The notes under the pieces are model-generated. The model was given only the letters and a program-made list of their open reading frames with translations. It did not search any database and was not told the origin of the DNA. A program made the translations under genes and the position numbers. Positions 8,618 to 18,426 of a stretch of DNA of 64,000 nucleotides are shown here, one piece after another (position 1 is the first letter of the stretch; each line of letters begins with the position of its first letter). Source of the DNA: RYN-230 sp963829725 (lineage in GTDB: Bacteria > Actinomycetota > Actinomycetes > Streptosporangiales > Streptosporangiaceae). The stretch lies in NCBI GenBank assembly GCA_963829725.1, contig CAWHJW010000019.1, positions 124,001 to 188,000 on the forward strand. The letters are read 5' to 3'.

Positions 8618-8801
8618 CTTTCCCCTCCAAGTTCGTTGTCGTCTATTCCAGTGCTACCTGAACGGTCCGCCGGGTCGGCCGTGGCAGCATAGTGTATGTT
8701 CTTTTCCGATCGGATTAATAGATAACAGGGCAGGTCAAGGCCCCGGCGAGAGCCGCGCATGGGCCGCGCGGCGCGGCCGCGCGGCGCGGCCCGGCGGCGC
8801 G

Positions 8802-9146
8802 TGAGATCGAAGCGCTGGCCAGGGACGGCGTGCGTGGTCTACGTCGCGCTAGGTAACCCGCTCTACGTGCCCCTGATCACGGCGGAAGGGCGGGAACGGC
8901 TGGCCGCCAGCATCGACGTCGATGCGGCGCTCGGCTGCCTGGTGGACATCGACCGGTCCATGGCCGCGGCGCTGGACGTCCCGGAGCACTTCCGTGTCGG
9001 CCTCGACCTGACCGATTCGGGACCGCTGCCCACCACCGGGCGGGGCTACGACCCGGACGCGCTGGACGCCCTGCTGGACGAGACGCCGTTCCACCGCGTG
9101 TGCGCCGACTTCCCGGCGGACCCGGCGGCCCGGCCGCCTCGGCGGA
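8802..9146 (+). pseudogene. Fragment resembling the C-terminal domain of MetE-type methionine synthases
   Basis: The best frame shows YVALGNPLYVPLITAEGRE, then VDIDRSMAAALDVPEHFRVGL, then GRGYDPDALDALLDETPFHR and VCADFP. The order and spacing resemble the C-terminal barrel of cobalamin-independent methionine synthase homologues (the 'G.YD...e.l.e.p.d...lE' strand). The upstream continuation EIEALARDGVRGL lies in another frame, so there is a frameshift near 8833, and no catalytic N-terminal domain is present. An unrelated short segment starting MTEEEQNTKLRLVETVA follows at 9158. Family assignment is tentative. Confidence 0.35.
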
Positions 9147-9236
9147 CCTCCCGCTGATGACCGAGGAGGAGCAGAACACGAAGCTGCGCCTGGTCGAGAC
9201 GGTGGCCCGGTACTACTGGGAAACGAGATCTGACTC

Positions 9237-9952
9237 ATGCCTGGACAACAGCCCGCCGACCTGCGCTCCGAACTGGCCACGGCGACCCGGATCCTGGCCT
9301 CACACCAGCTCATCGGAATGTCCGGGCACGTCGGCGTGCTCACCGACGACCGCAGCGATACCTGGTCTGCCCGGGAGCCGGGGCCCGCAAGGACCGGTGC
9401 CGGTCGACGGACGTGCTCGAGCTGGACCTCGATCACGCATTCGAGCCGGGGCTCCCCCTGGAGCTCTACATGCACTCCGAGGTGCACCGGCTCAAGCCGC
9501 ACATCAAATCGCTCATCCATGTGCATTCCCCGGCGCTGGTCGCGCTCGGCGCCATGGCCGGCGTGCCGACGCAACTGCTCATGCTGCACGCCAGTTCCTG
9601 GCCCGAGGTCATGCCGGTCTGGGATGAGGCCGACCTGGTCCGGGACCGGGCCGCGGCACAGCAGCTGATCGGGATACTGGGCGACGAGGCGATCGCGCTG
9701 CTGCGCTGGCATGGCGCCGTGATCGTGGGCCGGACACTGCACGAGGCCGCCTTCCGGGCGATCCTGGCCGAAGAGCATGCCAGCCAGCTGGTCTCCGCAC
9801 TCTCCCACGGGCGGAAGCTCGCCCCGGTCCCGGAGGGCACCGACCGCGGCGACCTGTACGGGAAGGTGCTCTCAGCCCGCACCCATGACATGCACTGGGA
9901 CTACGCGAGCACGTTCGTGACCGCTTCCCCCGACGCCCGCGGCCGCGTCTAG
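9237..9952 (+). pseudogene. Class II aldolase/adducin-family protein with one frameshift
   Basis: The N-terminus (MPGQQPADLRSELATATRIL, then GMSGHVGVL) is in one frame up to about 9357. The rest (YLVCPGAGARKDRC, ELYMHSEVHRLKPHIKSLIH, IHVHSPALVALGAM, LRWHGAVIVGRTLHEA) is in another. Joined, they give about 238 residues, the normal size of fuculose-phosphate-aldolase-like enzymes. The zinc ligands IHVH and the third His in RWHG are present. The family cleaves or epimerises sugar phosphates or decarboxylates aromatic acids; substrate unknown. A single missing base would explain the break, so a sequencing error is possible. Confidence 0.75.
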
Positions 9953-10180
9953 GCGTGTTTCGCACGCGCCAGATGTGAGCGGGGCACTGTCCCAGGGAAG
10001 CGATGAGTTCCGCGGCACAGCGAGGTCATACCTGGCGAGGGGGCCAGGCATAGGAGGGCAAGATGGGTGACCCGTCACCTGCCCCGGCGCAGCAGGCAGC
10101 GCAGCGCACCAACTGGCCTGCGCCGGGACCCGGGCCCCGTGACCGGGCCAGCGTCCCCGCCCAGCCGCGCCGACTAGGCC

Positions 10181-10904
10181 TGGGCCAACCTCGGCGCCGA
10201 GCTGACCCCAGCGAAATCGCTGGCCCGGGTGGACGCCGTAACAGCCCGCGCGATCACCACCATCACCGTCATCGGCGTGCTGCTCACCGGCCTCGGCGCG
10301 GTCACCGCCGGGCTGCTCACCCACAACGGCGCCGCCCGGGTCCTGGCCGCCGTCACCGTCCTCACCGCGGCGGCTGCGGTCGCGAGCGCGCTGGCCGCGC
10401 AGGTACTCACCATCACCCGCCAACTCAACCCGGCCGACCTGACCCCAAGTCCAGGCGTGGTACCGGCGGCAGTTCCGCACCCGCGCCTACCCCGCCCAGG
10501 CCGCCACCCTCCTGCTGCTGACCGCCGCGATACTCGCCGGGGCCTCCGCCGCCACCGCCCTGGCCGCCACCCCGGCAACCACCCCCGCCGTGACGGTAAC
10601 CCAGGCCCTCCAGCCCTCAGGCGCAGGCACCAGCGCCCAGCAGGCGAGCGTGACCGTGCACGTGACCTTCCCCGGGCTGGACGCCGGGCAAGCTGCCACC
10701 ATCGCGGCCACCGCCGCAGGCCGGGTCCTCGCCCGGGCCGCTGCCACTCCCGGCTCCGACGGTACCGCGACGGTCACCCTCACCATCGGCCACCTCACCC
10801 CCGCGCAACCCCTCACCATCACCGCCCGCACCCCCCACCAGACCTGCCAGGCCGCCCTCGTCCCCGCGCGCATCCAGCCAGCCCTCACCTGCCACAGCTT
10901 CTGA
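10181..10904 (+). pseudogene. Membrane protein split by a frameshift, function unknown
   Basis: The first frame (GTG at 10229, coding-like sequence from 10181) holds two membrane helices, ITTITVIGVLLTGLGAVTAG and a second near residues 32-54. Near 10445 the coding signal moves to another frame (VQAWYRRQFRTRAYPAQAA), followed by a third membrane helix and a beta-rich, Thr/Ala-rich outer domain ending LTCHSF. The C-terminal domain contains two Cys residues near the end. I recognise no family. Without the shift this would be a protein of about 240 residues with three helices. Confidence 0.5.
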
Positions 10905-11150
10905 CACTCAGCCTGGCCGCCTGACCCCAGTTGCCCGCTGACCGGCTGCAGCAGCTGCAGCACGATCCGGGCCGTTCTCTACAGCCAGCTGCGGCTTCCC
11001 GGGCCTGCCTGCCCAGTTCAGAGGCGATGACCGGCTTCTGGCTGGCGGTCATCTTGGCACCTGCAAGGCCAGCGTTCTCGCAGCTTACGGACCCTGGCAG
11101 GTATCACGGTCTGCCAACCCTGCCGATCATGGCGGTGACGTCGAGCCGCC

Positions 11151-11885
11151 TTAGACTCGGACGACGAGGCCATCCGACGCGGCTTCGAGCTCGCAGGTCC
11201 CGGCCTGGCGGAGCATCCCCGGCCCCATGTGGGTCAGGATCAGCCTGGACGTAGAGAGTTCTGCCGCGTGCTGGCGCACGGTGGCGTAGTCGAGGTGGTA
11301 GCGGACCGGGCCGTCGTAGGTGTAGGCCTCGCAAGCGAAGACGTCGGTACCATTCGCCGCGGCGAGCAAGGCTGGCGTCCAGGCACTGTCGCCGGAGTAG
11401 CCGAATGTCTTGCCTGTCAGCTCGACGCGGACGGCCAGCGCTGGGGCCCCGCTGGCGTGATCGACCTCCCAGCTGGTGACGAGGATCGGGCCGTCCTGGC
11501 GGGCGGATCCGGCACCGGGAAGGCCGAGCACGCGAAGCTCGAACCGGCGCTGGACCTTGGTTGAGCCGGGGTAGAGCACCTCCATCGCTGCGTGCAGCCG
11601 CTGACTGGTGCCAATCGGGCCGAGCACGGTCAGCGGCTTGGTGCGCCTGGCGAACTGGCCGTCCAGGACCAGGAACGGCAGGCCGCCGAAGTGGTCACCG
11701 TGCAGGTGGGTGATGACCACAGCGTTGACCTCGCCGGGGTCGAGTTGTTGCGCCTTCATCGCCGTCAGGGTCGTGGCGCCGCAGTTGACCAGTGCGGTGA
11801 AGCCGCCGGCCTGCACGCGGATGCAGGTCTGGAACCTGCCGCCGCTGCCGAAGGCGTCGCCGCTACCCACGAACCTGACCTCCAT
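11151..11885 (-). CDS. MBL-fold metal-dependent hydrolase
   Basis: The protein of about 244 residues has the metallo-beta-lactamase motif HLHGDH at residues 60-65, a later GDSAWTP strand (metal ligand Asp) and LTHMGPG near the C-terminus (final His). The start motif MEVRFVGSGDAFGSGGRFQT resembles RNase Z-like and arylsulfatase-like MBL hydrolases. It probably cleaves a phosphodiester or ester in the cytosol; the substrate is not readable. The ATG at 11885 is preferred because the alternative upstream extension is low-complexity Pro/Ser. Confidence 0.88.
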   Translation of the reverse strand: MEVRFVGSGDAFGSGGRFQTCIRVQAGGFTALVNCGATTLTAMKAQQLDPGEVNAVVITHLHGDHFGGLPFLVLDGQFARRTKPLTVLGPIGTSQRLHAAMEVLYPGSTKVQRRFELRVLGLPGAGSARQDGPILVTSWEVDHASGAPALAVRVELTGKTFGYSGDSAWTPALLAAANGTDVFACEAYTYDGPVRYHLDYATVRQHAAELSTSRLILTHMGPGMLRQAGTCELEAASDGLVVRV

Positions 11886-11984
11886 GACGGGGAGTCTGCC
11901 AGGCGGTGGCGGTGAACTCGTGCCGGACGTCACCCGGGGTGATGGCTGGGGCTTGAATCGGACGCCGGGTCACGTCCTAGCCTC

Positions 11985-12332
11985 ATGCAGATGCAAGGTC
12001 ACGAACACATCAGCGTGGGCGCTCTGGCCCGTCAGGTGGGTACCACCGTCCGCACCGTCCATTACGCGCTGGCCCAGGTCCTGGGCGACCATCGCGGCGT
12101 CCTGGAGCAGCAACGCGCCGTGCTGACTCAGGCCCTGGACCGGATCAGCCAGTTGACCGCTGCCCCGGGCCATGCCTCGTCCTCCGCGCCCCAGACCTGG
12201 GACAACCAGACCGCCTTCGACCGACTGTCCGACCTGCTCTTCATCCTCGCCCGGACGACAGCCGAACCCACCGAACGACAGTGGCAGCCCGCGAGCGGCG
12301 CCTCACGACCCGCAGCGCAGCCTCATCGATAG
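11985..12332 (+). CDS. Small protein with a MerR-like helix-turn-helix start
   Basis: The 115-residue frame begins with ISVGALARQVGTTVRTVHYA, which resembles the first helix-turn-helix of MerR regulators. It then jumps to a helical segment (LEQQRAVLTQALDRISQL) like a MerR dimerisation helix, with the wing region apparently missing. A later NQTAFDRLSDLLFILAR helix is followed by low-complexity sequence. It may be a regulator shortened by an internal deletion. It diverges from the MBL hydrolase gene. Confidence 0.4.
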   Translation: MQMQGHEHISVGALARQVGTTVRTVHYALAQVLGDHRGVLEQQRAVLTQALDRISQLTAAPGHASSSAPQTWDNQTAFDRLSDLLFILARTTAEPTERQWQPASGASRPAAQPHR

Positions 12333-12420
12333 CCAAGGCCCGCGTGAGGCTGCGGCAGTTACGCCGTCCTTAGCTCACCTCGATGACTAGCTTGCCCTGG
12401 GAGCGCTTCCGCTTGGCGTC

Positions 12421-12783
12421 GGCCAGGCCGGTGACCGGCTGCTGACGCCCGCCTTCCGCGCGGAGCACCCCGACCTGGCGTTCCTGTTCCGGCAGATGGG
12501 AACGTTCAACACCGCCACGATGGCGGACCTGCGCAACCTGGGCAGCAACGGCTCCGCCCTGGACGAGCTGAACGCCGCGCCGTTCCCGGTGCTGGCCGGC
12601 GAGAAAGACGCCGTGCTCAGCCCGTCCACCGTCCGCCGGGCGGCCGAACTGCTCCCCCGCGCCCGGGTGGAGATCGTGCCCGGGGCCCCGCACTCGATGT
12701 ACTGGGAAACGCCCGCGTTGTTCAACGACGCCCTCGGGCGCTTCCTCGCCGACGTCTACACGGCGCAAGTCACCCGCGCCTGA
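12421..12783 (+). pseudogene. C-terminal half of an alpha/beta hydrolase
   Basis: The open frame from about 12430 reads LLTPAFRAEHPDLAFLFRQM, then FPVLAGEKDAVLSPSTVRRA and IVPGAPHSMYWETPALFNDA. This is the end of an alpha/beta hydrolase with the acid residue (GEKD) and the catalytic His (PHSMYWE). The nucleophile-elbow half is missing. On the opposite strand just upstream (12376-12445) a short SQGKLVIEVS ending resembles the C-terminus of a zinc-type alcohol dehydrogenase, suggesting two remnants meet here. Confidence 0.65.
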
Positions 12784-12820
12784 GGTGGCGCCCCGCCGCG
12801 GCGGGGCGACACCTCAGGCG
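12777..12820. terminator. 20-bp hairpin between convergent genes
   Basis: CGCCTGAGGTGGCGCCCCGC (12777-12796) pairs with GCGGGGCGACACCTCAGGCG (12801-12820) with one mismatch and a four-base CGCG loop. It overlaps the ends of the alpha/beta hydrolase remnant (stop 12783) and the FAD oxidoreductase (stop 12814), so it can terminate transcription from both sides. Confidence 0.75.
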
Positions 12821-14211
12821 GGCTGGATGTTGGCGTTGAGGTGGAACAGGTTGTCCGGGTCGTACTCGCCCTTGATCCTGGCCAGCCGTTCGTACTTAGC
12901 GGCGCCGTAGCTTCCGCGGACCCGGTCGCCCTGGAAATCGGCGGTGCCGTTGATGTACCCGTCCCCGCTGCCCATGGCGTGCGGGCGCAGCGCCTCCCAG
13001 GTGTCGCGGGCCCAGCCGCGCTCGGCAGCCAGCAGGCCGGCGTCCGGGGCAACGCCAACGATGAAGGTGCCATACCGCGGCGTGCGCCCGCCGCTGAAGG
13101 CGGTCTCGTCGTCGCTGGGCTGGCAGTATGCCCCGTCCAGCCGGTAGAACAGCAGCAGCGACATCGGCGAGTTCTTCCGCGGGACGTAGCTGGTGACCAC
13201 GTCGATCACCTCGTCGGACAGGTCCTCAACGTAGGTGCCCTTCTCGTAGCAGTACAAGCCCCAGCGGTTGGCCTCGTCGAGCAGTTTCTGCAGCTCGACA
13301 TAAGGCATCGGAGTGACCAGGTCGAACACGGGAGGCAGGCTCTCCCGGATCTGGGCGACGAGCGGGGCGTGCTGCGCTGCTGACCCGAAGCCGGTCAGCA
13401 GCAGCACGTAGCCGGGCGCGAAGTGGTGCTCCGGCGGGACGAAGGGCGCCGGCGGCGCGTTGACTGCGCCGACCACGGCATTGATGTCCGGCGGCATCGC
13501 CGCGGTGATCTCGCGGGCCAGCCGCAGCGCCTCCGGCCCCTGGTCAAGGCTCCAGAAGAACAGCCCGAACTGCACCATCGGATCGAGCTCGTGCAGCCGG
13601 AACTCGAAGGAGGTGACGATCCCGAAGTTGCCGCCGCCGCCGCGGATCGCCCAGAACAGGTCCGGATTCTCCTCTGGTGCGGCCCGCTGTACCTGCCCGT
13701 CGGCGGTGACGACCTCGGCGGAGAGCATGTTGTCGATGGTCAGCCCGAACTTGCGGGTCAGCCAGCCCATGCCGCCACCCAGCGTGAGTCCCCCGACGCC
13801 GGTGTGGCTGATCAGTCCGGCCGGCATAGCCAGCCCGTGCGCCTGGGTGGCCGCGTCCACATCGGCCAGCAGGGCGCCACCGCCGACCCGGGCCCACCGG
13901 GCTTCCGGAGTGACGCTGATCCCGCTCAGCAGGCTGAGGTCGACCATGAGCCCGTCATCGCAGACGGCTGTGCCGGCCGTGTTGTGCGCGCCCCCGCGCA
14001 CGGACATTTCCAGCCGGTGCTCCCGCGCGAACCCGATCGCCGCGGATACGTCGGCCGCCGAAGCGCAGCGAGCGATCACCGCCGGGCGCCGGTCGATCTC
14101 CGCGTTCCACACCCGGCGATGTTCATCAAAGCCTGGGTCTCCGGGCGTGATGACGGGCCCCTCCATCACCGCGCGAAGCTCGCTGATTCCGTCCACGATT
14201 CTTTGACCCAT
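12814..14211 (-). CDS. FAD-binding oxidoreductase of the berberine-bridge (BBE) type
   Basis: The 465-residue protein has a PCMH-type FAD-binding domain with RGGAHNTAG (His76, the expected 8-alpha-histidyl FAD attachment site) and GGLTLGGGMGWLTRKFG. The C-terminal BBE motif YDPDNLFHLNANIQ is present. I see no matching Cys for a second covalent FAD link, so attachment is probably through His only. Such enzymes oxidise sugars, alcohols or secondary metabolites with O2. No signal peptide is visible. It is divergent or unlinked to the LuxR-type gene and ends in a strong shared hairpin. Confidence 0.9.
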   Translation of the reverse strand: MGQRIVDGISELRAVMEGPVITPGDPGFDEHRRVWNAEIDRRPAVIARCASAADVSAAIGFAREHRLEMSVRGGAHNTAGTAVCDDGLMVDLSLLSGISVTPEARWARVGGGALLADVDAATQAHGLAMPAGLISHTGVGGLTLGGGMGWLTRKFGLTIDNMLSAEVVTADGQVQRAAPEENPDLFWAIRGGGGNFGIVTSFEFRLHELDPMVQFGLFFWSLDQGPEALRLAREITAAMPPDINAVVGAVNAPPAPFVPPEHHFAPGYVLLLTGFGSAAQHAPLVAQIRESLPPVFDLVTPMPYVELQKLLDEANRWGLYCYEKGTYVEDLSDEVIDVVTSYVPRKNSPMSLLLFYRLDGAYCQPSDDETAFSGGRTPRYGTFIVGVAPDAGLLAAERGWARDTWEALRPHAMGSGDGYINGTADFQGDRVRGSYGAAKYERLARIKGEYDPDNLFHLNANIQPA

Positions 14212-14276
14212 GGTCGTTCCCCCAAGGACGCCACCCGCCGCTCCCCCCGAGCAGCGTGGATGCCCAGCTTACGGCA

Positions 14277-17000
14277 CTATGCCCGGGACAGACCGGTTCG
14301 GCTATGGCCCAGGCCAGCGATCACTGCGGGTCGACGCGATGACGGTGCGAGCAGCCCGAGAGCGCGAGCCCGTTCCACGGCCTCCGTGCGGCGGTGCGCG
14401 CCGAGCTTGGCGTACAGGTGGCGCAGGTGCGTCCGGACGGTGTTCACCGACACGGACAGCCCGCCGGCGATCTCAGGTACGGACAAGTTAGTGGGAAGAT
14501 AGCGCAGGACGCGGATCTCGCTGTTGCTCAGCGGCTCGGTGAGCCGCGCGGGCGCCGGGACGATCATTCTCCCGCGCTCCTCGTCACCGAGCAGATTGAG
14601 GATCTGGGAGACCAGGGCCGCGTGCGAGGTGCGATATCCGGTATGCCGCTCGAGCAGGCCCGGCGCGGGGCACACCAGGAACGGCCAGAGCACTCCGTCA
14701 GGCTCGGCGAGGTCGAGAGCGTGCTCGAGGGCGCGCCCGGCCGCGCCCGGGTCGCCGAGCCGGTCGCGGGCGATAGCCTCCAGCCAGAAAGCCGCAACGG
14801 CCCAGACCGGATGGAGGCCAGCGGCCGGGCCATCAACCACCGGCGCGAGCGCGGCCGTGGCCGTCCCAGGATCATCCTGGGCGAGCCGCAGCAGGGCCAG
14901 GGCGGCGCGCATCTCGCCGCTGTCACGTTCCTGTTCGCTCAGCTCGGTGACCGCCTGCTCGGCCCGGGCGGTATCGCCGGCCCGCACGAGGGCGTGCACG
15001 AGGCAGGCCCGCGTTCGCGTCACCAGAGGGTGTGGCCTGACCAGCAGCTCACCCAGCCGCTCGGCGGCCTGGAACGTGCCCAGCGCCTCGTCGTCCTGGC
15101 CGCGTGCGAGTTCGAGCATCCCGCGAACGTGATGCAGTGTCATCAGGGCCGCAGGCCGGGACTCCTGGCGAACCGGACGCTCGGCGCGCTCGAGCCACGG
15201 CTCTGCCTCCTCGAGCCGTCCCTGCCAGACCATCGCTCCGGCCAGCACCGCGTAGGCGGCAGCGGCGATCGGCTCCTCCGTCCAGCCGTGCCGCCGGGCC
15301 AGCTCGACCGCCTGGCTGCTCTGCTCCACGGCCAGGGCGAACGACCGGGAAGCCGTAACCATCGCCCAGTGCGCCAAGCCGGTGATCTCCAGATAGGGCC
15401 GCCCGATCCGGCGCGCCAGGGCGACGCCTTGCTCGAAGTGCCGCTCTGCCTCGAGCGCCGGAGGAGCCAGGGACTCCACGATGCCGAGGCTGATCAGGGC
15501 CAGCCCGCGCAGGTCGTCGCGCAGCCCGGGCTGCGCCACGTCGGCAGCCCCGGCGGGGGCGAGCAGCCGCTGCGTCTCCTCGATGACCGCCGGGAGGTCG
15601 CCGCGCTGGCCAGCCAGCGACAGCCGCAGGACGGCGAGCATGACCTGGATGTGCCCGCGCCGCTCCGCGGGCACCGACGCCAAGCCCGGGGTGGCGAGGG
15701 CTAGGTGCCGCTCGGCCTCCGCGAGCGCTCCCCGGTTCACCTCACTGGCCGCCAGCAGCGCGGCGAGTTCGGCGTCGGCGGCATGGAGACCGGCCGGGAA
15801 TCCGGCGAGGAGCTCGCGCGCGGTGGCCATCCGCCCGTCCAGCCGCAGGCCGAACCAGTGATCCGACAGCAGGCGGGCGGCCAGGCCCCAGTCCTGCGCC
15901 GCCTGGGCATGCCGGACCGCCTCGACCGGGTACCCGTGCGCGGCATACCATCCGGCCGCCATGCCATGCAGGGTGGTCGGCTCGTCCGGCGCGGTACGCC
16001 GCAGCTGCAGCTGGAGCAGGTCGGCGAACAGGCGGTGGTAGCGGAACCAGGACCGGCTCGCATCCAGCGCGACCACGAATGCGCTGGCCTCCTCGAGTTC
16101 ATGCAGGATCCGCTCCCCGCCCGATCCCCCGGTGAGCAGGTCGGCGAGCTCGCCGTTGACCCGCTCCAGCACCGACGTGCGCAACAGCAGCCACCTGACC
16201 TCCTCGGTTTGCCGCTCCAGCACCTCAGCCAGCAGGTACTCGGCCACCGTGCGCTCGCTGCCGGAGAACTGCGCGGCGAACCGCTCCGGGTCGGGGTGCC
16301 CGGCCAGCGACAGCGCCGCCAGCCGCAGCCCCGCGGCCCAGCCCTCGGTTCGGTCGACCAGCAGCGCCAGCACGGAATCTGGCAGCTCCACTCCGGCCGT
16401 CTCGAACAGCGCCCGAGCCTCGTCGACGGTGAAGCAGAGATCAGCCGCGCGGATTTCGGTCAGCTCGCCCTCCAGCCGCAGGCGGTGCAGGCCCAGCCGC
16501 AGGTCATGCCGGGCCGAGAGCACGAACCGCAGCTCCGGCGGGGCGCGCAGCACCAGCACCTCGAGCTGGTGCTGCACCTCGGCCGAGCTCAGCTGGTGCA
16601 GGTCGTCGATGACCAGCCAGACCCGGTCGTCCAGCGGCGCCAGGTCCTGCAGCAGCCGCTCCACGATCGCCCAGCCGTCCAGCCCTGGCGCCGCGGTCAA
16701 CGGCCGCACCAGCGCCGACCCGGCCGCTGTGCCCCGCAGCGCGTCGGCCACGGAGATCCAGAACCGCTGCGGATCACGCTCCGCACCCTGCACCGCCACC
16801 CAGGCGGTGTGCTCCGCCAGGCCGGCCGCGCCGATCCAGGAGCGCAGCAAGAACGTCTTCCCGCTCCCCGGCGGCGCCGAGACCTGGGTGACGCGCGCTG
16901 CTGCCGTCAGCCGCCTGAACAGCCCGCGCCGGGCGACGATCGCGCCCCGGGCAGCAGGGACCGGGGCGTCAGCGGTCCCGGATCGGCCGGCAGGGTCCAT
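14277..17000 (-). CDS. Large LuxR-type (MalT/LAL-like) transcriptional regulator
   Basis: About 907 residues. Walker A SAPPGSGKT lies at residues 41-49 (Lys48) and Walker B VWLVIDDLHQL near 128-138, an AAA/STAND signalling NTPase layout. A long helical TPR-like middle follows, and a C-terminal LuxR HTH contains LSNSEIRVLRYLPTNLSVPE and VNTVRTHLRHLYAKLG. MalT-type regulators use ATP and an inducer to oligomerise and activate a target operon; the inducer here is unknown. I chose the ATG at 17000 (MDPAGRSG) because sequence upstream is not coding-like. It runs alone on the minus strand; its target could be the adjacent FAD oxidoreductase. Confidence 0.9.
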   Translation of the reverse strand: MDPAGRSGTADAPVPAARGAIVARRGLFRRLTAAARVTQVSAPPGSGKTFLLRSWIGAAGLAEHTAWVAVQGAERDPQRFWISVADALRGTAAGSALVRPLTAAPGLDGWAIVERLLQDLAPLDDRVWLVIDDLHQLSSAEVQHQLEVLVLRAPPELRFVLSARHDLRLGLHRLRLEGELTEIRAADLCFTVDEARALFETAGVELPDSVLALLVDRTEGWAAGLRLAALSLAGHPDPERFAAQFSGSERTVAEYLLAEVLERQTEEVRWLLLRTSVLERVNGELADLLTGGSGGERILHELEEASAFVVALDASRSWFRYHRLFADLLQLQLRRTAPDEPTTLHGMAAGWYAAHGYPVEAVRHAQAAQDWGLAARLLSDHWFGLRLDGRMATARELLAGFPAGLHAADAELAALLAASEVNRGALAEAERHLALATPGLASVPAERRGHIQVMLAVLRLSLAGQRGDLPAVIEETQRLLAPAGAADVAQPGLRDDLRGLALISLGIVESLAPPALEAERHFEQGVALARRIGRPYLEITGLAHWAMVTASRSFALAVEQSSQAVELARRHGWTEEPIAAAAYAVLAGAMVWQGRLEEAEPWLERAERPVRQESRPAALMTLHHVRGMLELARGQDDEALGTFQAAERLGELLVRPHPLVTRTRACLVHALVRAGDTARAEQAVTELSEQERDSGEMRAALALLRLAQDDPGTATAALAPVVDGPAAGLHPVWAVAAFWLEAIARDRLGDPGAAGRALEHALDLAEPDGVLWPFLVCPAPGLLERHTGYRTSHAALVSQILNLLGDEERGRMIVPAPARLTEPLSNSEIRVLRYLPTNLSVPEIAGGLSVSVNTVRTHLRHLYAKLGAHRRTEAVERARALGLLAPSSRRPAVIAGLGHSRTGLSRA

Positions 17001-17136
17001 GGCGTTTACTGTAAGTCGCCCGTCCCCTCGCCGGCACAGCTCCGGGCTGCGACCGCCAGCCTGGCCGCTGAACTGCGGCAACCATCCTCAGCCAGGCCCC
17101 CAGATCACCGCGGTATCCCGCTGGTATTCCTGCGCA

Positions 17137-18159
17137 TCAGCCGGAGCCGATGGCAGCGAGCACGGCAAGCAGGATGGTGAAGGAAGCGGCGATGATGTGC
17201 GCGGTGATGACCAGGGCGGGCGGGCGCCGGACGGGCGGCCGGTCATCGCCGGCCCGGTCCGCGGCGGCCGTGCGGGCCAGGGCCGGGGCGGACGCGGGAA
17301 CCGGGGCCCGCCCGGCCGCGACCAGGGTGGCGGGCCTGGCGTCGGCGGTAGCCGGGGAGCCGGCCGGGCTGCGGGCCGGGGGCAGGAACACGAGCGTCAT
17401 GCCCACCCCGGCCACCGGCAGCAGGAGAGCGCAGGCGGCCCAGGCCAGGCCGGTCACGCCGGCCGCCAGGTAGGCGATCCAGGCCAGCAGGCTCACCACG
17501 GCCAGGCCGAAGTGCGCGAAATTCAGCACGGGAGAGCCCCGGCGCTGGACCGTCCCCGCCGGGCGCCGCCGGGCCCGGATGGCCCAGCGGGCCATCATGG
17601 ACACTCCCAGGCCGACCGTGACCAGCCAGGCGGCCAGCGCGGCCAGGTTGAGCGCGGCCCGGCTGGCCGGGCCGGACAGTGGTGCCGCTGGCTGGGTGGG
17701 CGTGGGGGCGGTGCGGATCAGGTCGGCCAGGTACCGGGAATCCTGCGCGATGCGGTGCCGCTGGCGGGCCTTCCCGCGCTCCCCCGCCGTCGCGGCCCGC
17801 AACGCCCGGCCGACCGCCACGTTCACCTCGGTCCGGCTCAGCCCCTGGCAGGCCGCCGGCACCGTCGTCACCGTGACATGACGGCGGATCGCCTCGGCCC
17901 CGGATTGGGCGCATGCGGTCACCGAGCCCTGGGCCGCGGCCGCAGCCTCAGCTGGGCGGCTAGCCGCGACTCCGGCCAGGGCCAGCCCGGCCAGGACCAC
18001 GGCCAGTCCCCGGCCACCGCGCCACCGGGGGGCGGGCCGGGCAGTGCGCTGTGCGGGTGCGTAAAGCTGGCTGGGCCATGACCTCGGGGACCTCGTCACC
18101 CTCCCAGCTGCCACGTGCTCAGGCGGGGCTCCAGCTTGCCCGTCAGCGTAGATGCCCAT
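17137..18159 (-). CDS. Multi-pass membrane protein, function unknown
   Basis: The 340-residue protein has a basic N-terminus, an early hydrophobic helix (LAVVLAGLALAGVAA), a soluble stretch of about 110 residues with two Cys (VTACAQS and VPAACQG), and then four or five membrane helices, including LAALAAWLVTVGLGVSMMA and LAWAACALLLPVAGVGMTLV. A Pro/Ala-rich linker precedes the final helix LVITAHIIAASFTILLAVLA. The two Cys would face the outside and could form a disulfide. I recognise no family. Confidence 0.6.
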   Translation of the reverse strand: MGIYADGQAGAPPEHVAAGRVTRSPRSWPSQLYAPAQRTARPAPRWRGGRGLAVVLAGLALAGVAASRPAEAAAAAQGSVTACAQSGAEAIRRHVTVTTVPAACQGLSRTEVNVAVGRALRAATAGERGKARQRHRIAQDSRYLADLIRTAPTPTQPAAPLSGPASRAALNLAALAAWLVTVGLGVSMMARWAIRARRRPAGTVQRRGSPVLNFAHFGLAVVSLLAWIAYLAAGVTGLAWAACALLLPVAGVGMTLVFLPPARSPAGSPATADARPATLVAAGRAPVPASAPALARTAAADRAGDDRPPVRRPPALVITAHIIAASFTILLAVLAAIGSG

Positions 18160-18426
18160 GCCGGTGCCTCACTTTCCGTCCGTCTTCATCGGACGGCTAC
18201 CAGCCTTACGCCCGGCAGGGTGAGCCGGCATCACATAGTTCTGGTGATTTGCCCGGGCCACGCCGGAAGAGGACGGGTGCAGGTGATGCGTCCACACTAC
18301 TCACCCGCGCAGGCACGCCCGGTCACGGACCGGCAGTGCTCCGGCCACCGCATCGCAAGCTCGCGGAAGGCTGCCCGGCGGGCCTGCTCAGGGCCAACCG
18401 GGCAGCGTGCGGCCGGGCACCGGGGG

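Noticed and set aside
14394..18081. Long plus-strand frames over 14.4-18.1 kb
   Set aside because: They mirror the LuxR-type regulator and the membrane protein on the minus strand and have low-complexity composition.
18160..18426. Hairpins and a 21-codon frame upstream of the membrane protein gene as a riboswitch leader
   Set aside because: The short frame and GGACGG hairpin do not match any riboswitch or peptide-leader layout I know, and the same could arise by chance in this GC range.
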